Assembly (NCBI RefSeq): GCF_000020365.1
Contig: NC_012108.1
Span: 3,658,001-3,722,000, forward strand
Source of the DNA: Desulforapulum autotrophicum HRM2
GTDB taxonomy: Bacteria > Desulfobacterota > Desulfobacteria > Desulfobacterales > Desulfobacteraceae
Reading direction: 5' to 3'
Length of the DNA stretch: 64,000 nt
The notes under the pieces are model-generated. The model saw only the letters and a program-made list of their open reading frames with translations, did no database searches and was not told the DNA's origin. A program made the position numbers and the translations under genes. The stretch's first letter is position 1; each line of letters begins with the position of its first letter. Below, in pieces: positions 34,700 to 42,409 of this stretch.

Positions 34700-35680
34700 T
34701 TACTCTTTGATTTCCACAAGGGGAACAAGGGTTCCGGGCAGTGCCTCCTTCATCTCTTGTGAAGGCACACGGCAGGGAATGAAAGGAGGCTGTCCCATGG
34801 ATTCAAGGGTCTTTAGGCCACCATCGGCAGACAGCAGATAGGACAGGAACAGTTCTGCAGCCTCTGGATTGGGGCTGTTCTTGATCATGGTAATGCCGTA
34901 GGTGCAAGACTGACCGGTCTTTGTGGTAAAAGTGCCCGGTTTTTTCCCGGTGACCTCAACCGTTGCCTGGCGGTAAAAGGCGTCATACTTGTAGTTGCCA
35001 AGGTTAATGTGATCGTCAAGGGTGATGTATTTAAGCCCATGCTGAACAGCAACTGACCGATACTCCCAGGCATAGTCCATATTGCCTGTCTTTAAAAGGT
35101 TGACAAGCTCCACTGATTTGGGACGTACGTTCTTCAGGGGCCGGTTGGCAATGAGCTTATCGTAAAGCCCATCAATGCTGTAGAATTTTTCAGCAAGTTT
35201 TAACACCATGAGGCTTCGATAACCGCAGGGGTCCAGGTTTGGATCGGAATGGCCCCAGACAACGTCCTCTTTTAAAAGGATATCATACCAGTTATCACTG
35301 GTAATGGTGTCGCTGAAACGACTGGTCGGTGTATAGCAGAGAACGAGCTGGTTGGATGCAAATCGGACATTCCAGTCTGCAAAATCGGGAACAAGGGTGT
35401 TGTCTATCACCTTGTAGTCGGCAGAGGCCATGATGTCGGCCTTTTTTCCAACCTCAGAGATCATTCTCGCCATTTTGGTGCTTCCCCCGGCTTCCCTGAG
35501 GATATCAATGTCAGGGTGAAGCGCTTCAAAATCCTTTTCAATCTTGTCAAAGGGAACGGTGAGACTGCCTGCATGAAAAACGATCACCTTGCCTTTGGGT
35601 GCTGCAAAACAAAGGGATGCGGACATAAGCAGAACGGTGACAAGGGCCAGGGACTTCAAAAATCTGTTCATGGATTTCAT
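34700..35680 (-). CDS. wtpA: Tungstate/molybdate-binding protein
   Basis: 326 residues with a signal peptide (cut after CFA). The motifs [24 protein letters not shown] and [15 protein letters not shown] are those of the WtpA family, which binds tungstate and molybdate as octahedral oxyanions. AAGGAG lies 6 nt before the ATG. In an anaerobe the metal would supply tungsten or molybdenum formate dehydrogenases or aldehyde oxidoreductases. Confidence 0.9.
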   Translation of the reverse strand: MKSMNRFLKSLALVTVLLMSASLCFAAPKGKVIVFHAGSLTVPFDKIEKDFEALHPDIDILREAGGSTKMARMISEVGKKADIMASADYKVIDNTLVPDFADWNVRFASNQLVLCYTPTSRFSDTITSDNWYDILLKEDVVWGHSDPNLDPCGYRSLMVLKLAEKFYSIDGLYDKLIANRPLKNVRPKSVELVNLLKTGNMDYAWEYRSVAVQHGLKYITLDDHINLGNYKYDAFYRQATVEVTGKKPGTFTTKTGQSCTYGITMIKNSPNPEAAELFLSYLLSADGGLKTLESMGQPPFIPCRVPSQEMKEALPGTLVPLVEIKE

Positions 35681-35705
35681 CTATTACTCCTTAAAAATTG
35701 GGTTG

Positions 35706-35727
35706 TAAATAAGCTATGGCTTATTTA
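35706..35727 (-). promoter_or_regulatory. Palindromic operator upstream of wtpABC
   Basis: Perfect 9-bp arms TAAATAAGC and GCTTATTTA around TATG, 26 bp before the wtpA start codon. It does not match the E. coli ModE consensus I know. It is suited to a dimeric repressor, or as an mRNA hairpin. Confidence 0.5.
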
Positions 35728-35808
35728 AACCCCCAACGAAAGTCAATCATTTTTTCAGGAACACAAAATAAAGGGACAAACAAACCAGAAGCAACCAGAT
35801 CCAACGAC

Positions 35809-36549
35809 CTACAGGGCATGTTCAATGGTACATCTTACCTGGGAGACCGTTTCATCAAGGACTTCAACTGTGCAGCACGAAAGGTCCACGGCTGGATGAA
35901 CAACGATTTCCACCTCCCCGGGTGACAGGTTCAGGGAGTCTGACGGCAGAATCTGCCTGGAGTTTCTGATGGTAATGGGAAGAATGGGAAGACCTGCATC
36001 CATGGCAAATCGAAAGGCCCCTTTTTTAAAGGCAAGGAGCCTTCCGTCCCGGCTCCTTGTCCCTTCCGGGAAAAAAAGAACCGCAGCCCCGCCGGTGATT
36101 TTTCCCCGGAAAAAGAGCCTGTTTTTTGCCTCATCCATGGATTTAAGTGCCGCCCCGCTGTCGGCCCGGTCAACATAGATACAGCCCAGACTCTGGCAGG
36201 CCGGTCCAAACACCGGTATCTTTTTAAGCTCCTTTTTCATGACCCACTTGATCCTGAGGCCAAGCCACCCATGGATCACCGGGATGTCGACCATGCTCTG
36301 GTGGTTTGCCACCACCACATAGCTTTTGTCCCGGCTATAATTATGCCTGCCCATAATTTTAACCCGGATGGGAACCACGATACAGGCAAGCCGAGACCAT
36401 GACACGGCAACCAGATTACCTGCATCAGCCCCGAAAAAAAGCACCACAACCATGCAGAGAACCCCGTGAAAAAAGGTCGATAGCGACATAAGGGGAAATA
36501 CAAACAACCACTTGTAGGGTTGATAAACGGCCTTTAAAATCGCATCCAC
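35809..36549 (-). CDS. plsC: 1-acyl-sn-glycerol-3-phosphate acyltransferase
   Basis: 246 residues. The acyltransferase motifs NHQSMVD (HX4D), the middle GCIYVDR segment and FPEGTRS are present. A hydrophobic N-terminal region (about 15-45) anchors it to the inner membrane. It adds the second fatty acid in phosphatidic acid synthesis. It follows the Gld-like operon on the same strand by 27 bp and may share its transcript. Confidence 0.9.
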   Translation of the reverse strand: MDAILKAVYQPYKWLFVFPLMSLSTFFHGVLCMVVVLFFGADAGNLVAVSWSRLACIVVPIRVKIMGRHNYSRDKSYVVVANHQSMVDIPVIHGWLGLRIKWVMKKELKKIPVFGPACQSLGCIYVDRADSGAALKSMDEAKNRLFFRGKITGGAAVLFFPEGTRSRDGRLLAFKKGAFRFAMDAGLPILPITIRNSRQILPSDSLNLSPGEVEIVVHPAVDLSCCTVEVLDETVSQVRCTIEHAL

Positions 36550-36576
36550 TCGCCAGACGGCTCCTTTTTTCCCAGG

Positions 36577-37548
36577 TTACTTGTCCTCGGTTTTTTTCCC
36601 CTCATGCTTAATGCCAAGCACAGCATCTACCCAGGAGACAAGATCATCCCCCTGATAGGCATTAAGGATAAATGAATAGGGCGTCTGGGACGAGGCGGCC
36701 CGATAGTCACCATTTTCAGTTTTTCCATGGAGCACCAGATCAACGTTCTTGGCCCCATCTCCTGAACCCGTGGTCACCTGAATCTTGAGAAGGGATGTCC
36801 CGCCGTCATCCGGCGTGCCCGTCTGCCCATCCATGTAGGAGGCGCAATCAAGATGCGTCAGATCGGCCACCAGGGCGTCAACCTTGCCGGCATCCACGGC
36901 GTTGCCATCCTCGGCCTTCCAGGTGGCCTGATCCTGGTCTTGATCTTTGTCCTTGCCATCGGGTTGCCCTGCAAGAATGGTCCGTTTGACATCTCCCTTT
37001 TCAACCACAAGGCTGACAAGGGATTCCCGGTCAAACCCGAATACCCTTTTGGACCTGAAGCCCTCCACATCCCGGTCATAATCACGTCTGAAATCACCCA
37101 GGGCATGGTAAACCCCTTCATGGCCGGCAAGGGTGACAAAGGTATGACGGTTGGTGGGCGCCGTCTTTCCTATTTCAAAGCTGCGCACAACAGCATCCCC
37201 TTTTTTGGCCGTAACCTTAATGCCTTGTTCTGGAGTGAGATCGTAGCGCCTAAGATCCCGGCTCTGGGAGACCAGGGCCGACACACTGAGATTTTCAACC
37301 ACATCCAGAAGTTTTTTCACGGTGTCAGTGTCAGCCGGATAGTGTTTGTCCGAAACCGTCCACTGCCCGTTGGCCCTGTAAAGGTTGATGGTTTTACCAT
37401 TCTTTTCAACGGCAAGGGTGGAGACCTCTTCCACAGCCACCCGGGAAAGATCGGGAAGGGTGTAATTACTCTTTTGTTCAGAATGAAACACGAGGTATGC
37501 CACAAGGCTGACAATGACCACCCCGAGGATGAGTAACTCTTTCTTCAT
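36577..37548 (-). CDS. DUF4340 protein of Gld-like ABC system
   Basis: 323 residues, one N-terminal membrane helix (about 5-22) and a large periplasmic part with the repeated strands typical of DUF4340 (e.g. VSTLAVEKNGKTINLYRANGQWTV). It starts 5 bp after the GldG-like gene. DUF4340 proteins nearly always accompany GldA/GldF/GldG-like genes; their role is not established. A DKDQDQDQ stretch is a small species-specific insertion. Confidence 0.85.
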   Translation of the reverse strand: MKKELLILGVVIVSLVAYLVFHSEQKSNYTLPDLSRVAVEEVSTLAVEKNGKTINLYRANGQWTVSDKHYPADTDTVKKLLDVVENLSVSALVSQSRDLRRYDLTPEQGIKVTAKKGDAVVRSFEIGKTAPTNRHTFVTLAGHEGVYHALGDFRRDYDRDVEGFRSKRVFGFDRESLVSLVVEKGDVKRTILAGQPDGKDKDQDQDQATWKAEDGNAVDAGKVDALVADLTHLDCASYMDGQTGTPDDGGTSLLKIQVTTGSGDGAKNVDLVLHGKTENGDYRAASSQTPYSFILNAYQGDDLVSWVDAVLGIKHEGKKTEDK

Positions 37549-37553
37549 TTTGT

Positions 37554-39785
37554 TTATGACTCCTTTTGATCTGTTGAAAAAAGATTTTTAATCCGTTGTT
37601 TTCTTGACCTGCGCCTCATCCAGACGCTAAACCCGAATAAAATGACCAGGATGGGCAGGCCGGCAATATTGACGGTCTTGATAACGTTTCTCATGACAGG
37701 CAATGTCGGGTCAAGGGGGTTAAGGGTCTGGTTTTTGCTGCGCATGACGGCAATGTCATCCTGGCCGTTAAGGTGGTCAATAACGTTGAGCACAAAGGTG
37801 GCATTTGTGCTCCGCCCCTCGCTGTCAAGCATGTTGTCCTCGAGCATGGACGAACAGGCCATGACAAATATCTTGCCGGCCTTTCGGCCTTCCACCAGGG
37901 TGTTTGAGGCCTGGATTTTAGACAGATCCGGGGACGTTTTAACACCCTGGTCAGCATCATTGGCCTGGGCCTTGTCTGAACCACTGTCCATCAGGTCCCC
38001 TTCAGCCACCTCATTTTCCGGCAACGTCTTCTGGGGAATCTCTTGTCCGGCAAAATAGCTTGAAAAATCACCTTCGAGCATACAGGCAAGATCAAATGAG
38101 CGTTTTTCCCCGTCTTTGGGAGGGGAGATGAACATGGGGTTCAGGTTGATATTGTTCTTCATCTCCCACGCCTTGTCCGATGAAGAGAAAAGCGTTGTGG
38201 CCTTGATGCCGGATTTTTTCAATTTTTCAGCGTCAACGGTCAGGGGAGAAATTTTCATGGTCACAAGCCCCTTGATATTGTTCATATAGTCGGGCGTGTT
38301 GTCGATATTTGCCCCGTCTATCATTGGCGCGAAATAGATATTCTGCTCTCCTCCTCCACGATTTTGGGGCAGCATCTGCTTGTAGCACGCCTCGTCCATG
38401 ACATAGGAGGAGGACAGCTTGACCCCATAGTGCTCAAGAAGCCTTGAAAGCCCTGTATCAATGGGCACATAAACGGGTCCTCCCCCCATGAACCCGGCAG
38501 ATTGCCCGGGCATGGTCTCGTTAAAAGCCTCCGGAAAAATGGCAAGGTTGGTTCCCTTCATCAGGGCCTGATCGATTTGGAACAGCTCAAAATCGGTAAA
38601 TTCCTCCGTGGGCCTTGCAATAATCAGGGTGTTGAGCCCTTCTGGAATCTCCTCGTCCGCAAGGGAGATCTCCTTGATGGTATACCGTTGGGAAACAAGA
38701 TTGTTAAAGGCATTCATGGTCGTCTGCTGCTGCTGCCCCATCATGCCCATGCCGGGCATGGAAAGAGGAAGCGTACCATGATCTCCAAGATAGCCAATGG
38801 CCTGGTTGATTCCAATCATCTGCTCCATGGTGTCTGAAAGAAGATCCGCGAGCATGGTCGGATCCGTCATTTGATAGGTGGTACCAATAATGGGCAGATT
38901 AACACTTGAAATCAAAGGAATCTCGGCCCGTTTTTCCCCGTACTCCATGATAAGGCCTGCACCACCCGTACCGGCATGAACATTTTTTGATTCAAGGTCC
39001 GGCCATTTGAGGGTCATGAGATTGTAACGTTTGGCAATGTCATCAAGGTTGTTTTCCTTGGTGGGATCAACGTACTTGAAATCCATGACACCAAGGTTTT
39101 TGGTGTTGAGTTCTTGAACTACTTTTGTAATCTGTTCAGGAAGGGAGGAAAGGCTGTCAAGGCCCATGAACGGCGCAACGGCAAACAGCGACGAACTTAA
39201 GTACATTCTCAACCGTACCTTCTCCTTGAGGCTCAGAAGGGTACTCACCTTGTTGTTGAGTTTCTGGATGGCCGTGGTAAGTTTGTATTCAAGGCCATCC
39301 GTGGCAGTGATGGCAGGAACCTTCTCGATCATGTCCCCATGGATGATCACAAGGCCCATGTAAGCCTGCTGGAACTTTACCTCATCATTTTCTATGATTC
39401 GAATCTGAACCGGTGAGATACCGTAATCCTCGGCCAACCTGCGGTTGCGGTCCGCCTCATCGGTAAGGCCCGCCTCCTGGGGGGTAACATCATTAAATGT
39501 GTAATTGAAAAACTTGCCCCCATGGCTTGCATATTCCTCCATGAGATCGTGGAGGTATCGCTCGGTGTTGTTGTAGGGCACCGGCAGATTCTTTGAAAAA
39601 AAGATCTTGATGGTCAGGGGTTCAGACAGGGTGGAGACCACGGTACGACTCGCCGTGGACAAAGAATAAACCCTGTCCCGGGTCAGGTCAGCCCTGAAGA
39701 AAAGGGTGGTGCTGACCAGATTGACAAGAACAATCACAATCACATAGATCATGAATTTAAAATATATCTGTTTCTGATTCTTCAT
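37554..39785 (-). CDS. GldG-like auxiliary membrane protein of ABC transporter
   Basis: 743 residues. An N-terminal membrane helix (about 10-30), a large periplasmic region of the 'ABC-type uncharacterised transport' family (PF09822/DUF7088, with KIFFSKNLPVPYNN and YNTFNDVTP-like segments), and a C-terminal helix with a basic end (about 705-735). GldG of Flavobacterium is the model for the family; in non-gliding bacteria its substrate is unknown. It lies between the ABC permease and the DUF4340 gene. Confidence 0.85.
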   Translation of the reverse strand: MKNQKQIYFKFMIYVIVIVLVNLVSTTLFFRADLTRDRVYSLSTASRTVVSTLSEPLTIKIFFSKNLPVPYNNTERYLHDLMEEYASHGGKFFNYTFNDVTPQEAGLTDEADRNRRLAEDYGISPVQIRIIENDEVKFQQAYMGLVIIHGDMIEKVPAITATDGLEYKLTTAIQKLNNKVSTLLSLKEKVRLRMYLSSSLFAVAPFMGLDSLSSLPEQITKVVQELNTKNLGVMDFKYVDPTKENNLDDIAKRYNLMTLKWPDLESKNVHAGTGGAGLIMEYGEKRAEIPLISSVNLPIIGTTYQMTDPTMLADLLSDTMEQMIGINQAIGYLGDHGTLPLSMPGMGMMGQQQQTTMNAFNNLVSQRYTIKEISLADEEIPEGLNTLIIARPTEEFTDFELFQIDQALMKGTNLAIFPEAFNETMPGQSAGFMGGGPVYVPIDTGLSRLLEHYGVKLSSSYVMDEACYKQMLPQNRGGGEQNIYFAPMIDGANIDNTPDYMNNIKGLVTMKISPLTVDAEKLKKSGIKATTLFSSSDKAWEMKNNINLNPMFISPPKDGEKRSFDLACMLEGDFSSYFAGQEIPQKTLPENEVAEGDLMDSGSDKAQANDADQGVKTSPDLSKIQASNTLVEGRKAGKIFVMACSSMLEDNMLDSEGRSTNATFVLNVIDHLNGQDDIAVMRSKNQTLNPLDPTLPVMRNVIKTVNIAGLPILVILFGFSVWMRRRSRKQRIKNLFSTDQKES

Positions 39786-39801
39786 TCTGATATCTTACTC
39801 C

Positions 39802-40506
39802 TTAATTCTTTTCCTGCATCACAAGATAGGTTCCCCAAAGCCCCAGGACCATGACGCTCAAAAAGTAGACCAGATCCCGTGAATCAACCACACCCTTGGC
39901 AATGCTCTGGAAATGCACATCAGCCCCAAGATATCCCACCACCCCGGCAAGGGCATTGGGAACAAAAAAGAGCATTTTGTCAATCACCGTCAAGGTAAAG
40001 CACATGGCAGCCCCCAGGATAAAGGCCACGATCTGATTCCGCGTAAGGCAAGAGGCAAAGATGCCAAGGGAACAATAGGCACCGGAAAGAAGCAGTGCTC
40101 CAATATACCCACCAATCACGGGTCCTGGATCAACTTGGCCCACAAAAGAGATGAACAGCGGATATGCAAGGGTCGGGGCAAGCATGGCAGCGGTAAAACC
40201 AAGGGCTGCCAGGAACTTCCCAAGGGCAATGTCACTGAAGGAAACCGGCATGGTCAATAGGGTTTCATAGGAGCCCACATTCATCTCTTCAGAAAAAAGC
40301 CGCATGGTGATGGCCGGTATCACAAAGGCAAAGATGGTGGGGAGAAGGGAAAAAAAGCCCCGGAGGTCGGCCCGGTCAAAAATAAAAAAAGTTGAAAAAA
40401 AGAACCAGCCGGTAAGCACCAGAAAGAGTGCTATCACGATATAGGCGATGGGGGAGATAAAGTAATCCTTGAACTCCCTGGCTGCAATTTGTGTAATCTT
40501 CATCAT
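39802..40506 (-). CDS. ABC-2 type permease (GldF-like)
   Basis: 234 residues with six predicted membrane helices and the ABC-2 pattern (SPIAYIVIALFLVLTGWFFF, SEEMNVGSYETLLTMPVSFSD). It starts 3 bp after the ATPase gene and precedes the GldG-like gene. It is the probable membrane partner of that ATPase. Confidence 0.87.
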   Translation of the reverse strand: MMKITQIAAREFKDYFISPIAYIVIALFLVLTGWFFFSTFFIFDRADLRGFFSLLPTIFAFVIPAITMRLFSEEMNVGSYETLLTMPVSFSDIALGKFLAALGFTAAMLAPTLAYPLFISFVGQVDPGPVIGGYIGALLLSGAYCSLGIFASCLTRNQIVAFILGAAMCFTLTVIDKMLFFVPNALAGVVGYLGADVHFQSIAKGVVDSRDLVYFLSVMVLGLWGTYLVMQEKN

Positions 40507-40509
40507 GAT

Positions 40510-41478
40510 TTAATTCCCCCTTGTCAGTTCCTGGAAGATGGTTTCCAGGGAGCGGGATTTATGGGTCAGCTCTGTGATGATCCAGTCGGTTTCTCGAAGG
40601 GCAAGGTAAAGGGCTTTGCCCGCATCATAATCATCGATTTCAGTGCTGCCTTTAGCGGGGATGACTTTACAGTGAATTTCAAATCGGCAATCACCCCGGG
40701 CTTCAGCTTTTTTCGCCTCGACCTGATGGACCCCTTTGACACCCTGGATCAGGGCCATGGCCTTTTCAGAATCCGCATTGGACAGGGAAAGGAAAATGCT
40801 TGATCCGCTGCCATCACCGTTCTTCAGATTCTGGGTGGTGTCGTCAGCAACGATCCTGCCCCGGTTCACAATAACGATTCTATCACAGGTGGCTTCAGCC
40901 TCACTCAGGATATGGGTGGAAAAAATAATGGTCTTTTCCTTTCCGATTCTCCGGATGATCTCCCGGATTTCAGCAATCTGGTTGGGATCAAGACCAGAGG
41001 TGGGCTCATCAAGCACCAGTATTTCAGGATCGGTCATCAGGGCATGGGCAAGGCCAACCCGCTGTTTCAAGCCCTTGGAAAGTTCGTCAATGGTCTTGTG
41101 CATGATATCGGCCAGACCGCAAAGCTCTGATAATTCTTTGAGCCGTGCAACTCGCCGTGCCCGGGGTATTCCTTTGACTGCCGCCACATAGTCAAGGTAG
41201 TCAAACACTAGCATGTTGTGATAAAGGGGGGCCGATTCAGGCAAATATCCCATGATCTGCTTGATCTTGAGGGTGTCCTCGGGAATGGAAAGGTCCTTTA
41301 CCTTGATGGTTCCTGAGCTTGGTTTAAAAAAACCGGTCAGCATTCTTAGAGTGGTTGTTTTTCCGGCACCATTGGGTCCTAAAAGGCCCAGAATCTCCCC
41401 CGGATTGATGGTAAGACTGAGGTTGTCCACGGCGCAAAAATCATTGTAGTACTTGGTCAGATTCTCGACCTGTATCAC
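40510..41478 (-). CDS. ABC transporter ATPase (GldA-like)
   Basis: 322 residues. Walker A GPNGAGKTT, signature LSKGLKQRVGLA, Walker B ILVLDEPTSGLDP and the H-loop. A C-terminal extension of about 90 residues resembles the GldA/NatA type. First gene of the four-gene Gld-like set, with AGGAGG upstream. Confidence 0.9.
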   Translation of the reverse strand: MIQVENLTKYYNDFCAVDNLSLTINPGEILGLLGPNGAGKTTTLRMLTGFFKPSSGTIKVKDLSIPEDTLKIKQIMGYLPESAPLYHNMLVFDYLDYVAAVKGIPRARRVARLKELSELCGLADIMHKTIDELSKGLKQRVGLAHALMTDPEILVLDEPTSGLDPNQIAEIREIIRRIGKEKTIIFSTHILSEAEATCDRIVIVNRGRIVADDTTQNLKNGDGSGSSIFLSLSNADSEKAMALIQGVKGVHQVEAKKAEARGDCRFEIHCKVIPAKGSTEIDDYDAGKALYLALRETDWIITELTHKSRSLETIFQELTRGN

Positions 41479-41552
41479 GACTGCCTCCTTAATTTACGGC
41501 TATAAAACCTATGGATTATTATGGTTGTCCAGGGAAAGCTGTCCCCTGGGAT

Positions 41553-42128
41553 TCAATACTCTTCAATCAATCTGCTCTTTTCCATGAACACGGAAAGGTC
41601 TTTTTTTGTCCTTAAGCAGGCTGTCACGGCCCGTTCCACATTACGACAAAAGGGGTCATCCTCTCCCAGGATTTCCCTTGCCTCATGGAGGATTTTTGAG
41701 CCCTCCTCCCAGTGGGCGGTCACCTTTTCAAACAGCTGCTTCCGCTGTTCATGTCGTTTTTTTTCCACAGATATCACCGATTCCAGGCGTTTTATGGAAT
41801 ACTCAACAAGTGCATCCCTTGGGGTATCGTGGGATTTGGAGATCATCTCGAGCACCTCCAGGGTTCGGCGGCTCAGCACATAGGTCTTTTGAACCCTGTC
41901 GATCTTTTGAAACTGCCGGAGCCGAATCTTAGCTGCAAGATCACCAAGGGCAGCTGCATCCTCGATCAGATGATCAAACAACGATTTTTGCTTGATGCCC
42001 AGGTGAACGGCAACAAGACTCAAGGAATCTATGGCCCTGGCAGAAAGTTTAAAGGTGGCTCGAACCGACTGTTTTCCCCTTAGATCCATGGTGGCAAAGG
42101 TTGAATTTTCCATTTTTTTATCTGTCAT
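41553..42128 (-). CDS. Unknown helical protein
   Basis: 191 residues from the ATG at 42128, which follows AAGGAGGAGG; an in-frame TTG further upstream is rejected. No family is recognised. It is rich in Lys, Arg, Glu and Leu and predicted mostly helical. The middle (SVRATFKLSARAIDSLSLVAVHLGIKQ) and a second similar stretch (VQKTYVLSRRTLEVLEMISKSH) look like two ribbon-helix-helix-like units. A DNA-binding or regulatory role is possible but is inference. It precedes the Gld-like operon by 74 bp, with a stem-loop between. A hairpin covers its ribosome binding site. Confidence 0.6.
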   Translation of the reverse strand: MTDKKMENSTFATMDLRGKQSVRATFKLSARAIDSLSLVAVHLGIKQKSLFDHLIEDAAALGDLAAKIRLRQFQKIDRVQKTYVLSRRTLEVLEMISKSHDTPRDALVEYSIKRLESVISVEKKRHEQRKQLFEKVTAHWEEGSKILHEAREILGEDDPFCRNVERAVTACLRTKKDLSVFMEKSRLIEEY

Positions 42129-42134
42129 ACCCTC

Positions 42135-42150
42135 CTCCTTTTGCAAGGAG
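42135..42150 (-). promoter_or_regulatory. Hairpin over the ribosome binding site, GCAA tetraloop
   Basis: On the mRNA, CUCCUU pairs perfectly with AAGGAG across a GCAA loop, a stable GNRA tetraloop. AAGGAG is the Shine-Dalgarno of the gene starting at 42128. Translation may depend on melting, a protein or the ribosome itself. Confidence 0.5.
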
Positions 42151-42362
42151 TTACATTATTTTAAAAAACACCATTAAAATAATAATACGCATTAATCAGC
42201 AGGCGCAACCTTACACCAGGAAAAATCCTGAATCAATATTTTTTTACCACGGCACCAGGGCCCATGGCAGCAACATACGGATATGCAGCAAAATTTACCC
42301 GGTGCTAATATTCATGGAACAGGGTTGAGAAATAAATTAATAGAGTGGAAAGAAAAAACAAC

Positions 42363-42396
42363 ATTGGGACGTTAAGATTGGGACGTTAAGATTGGG
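42363..42396. repeat. 14-bp tandem repeat
   Basis: ATTGGGACGTTAAG occurs 2.4 times in tandem just downstream of the HD-GYP gene. It ends in a GC-rich stretch that may form the terminator. Confidence 0.8.
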
Positions 42397-42409
42397 GCCC
42401 AGGGCCTGA

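Noticed and set aside
42190-42215. Possible sigma-54 promoter for the unknown gene (minus strand TGGTG...TTGCG)
   Set aside because: GG and GC are 9 bp apart rather than 10.
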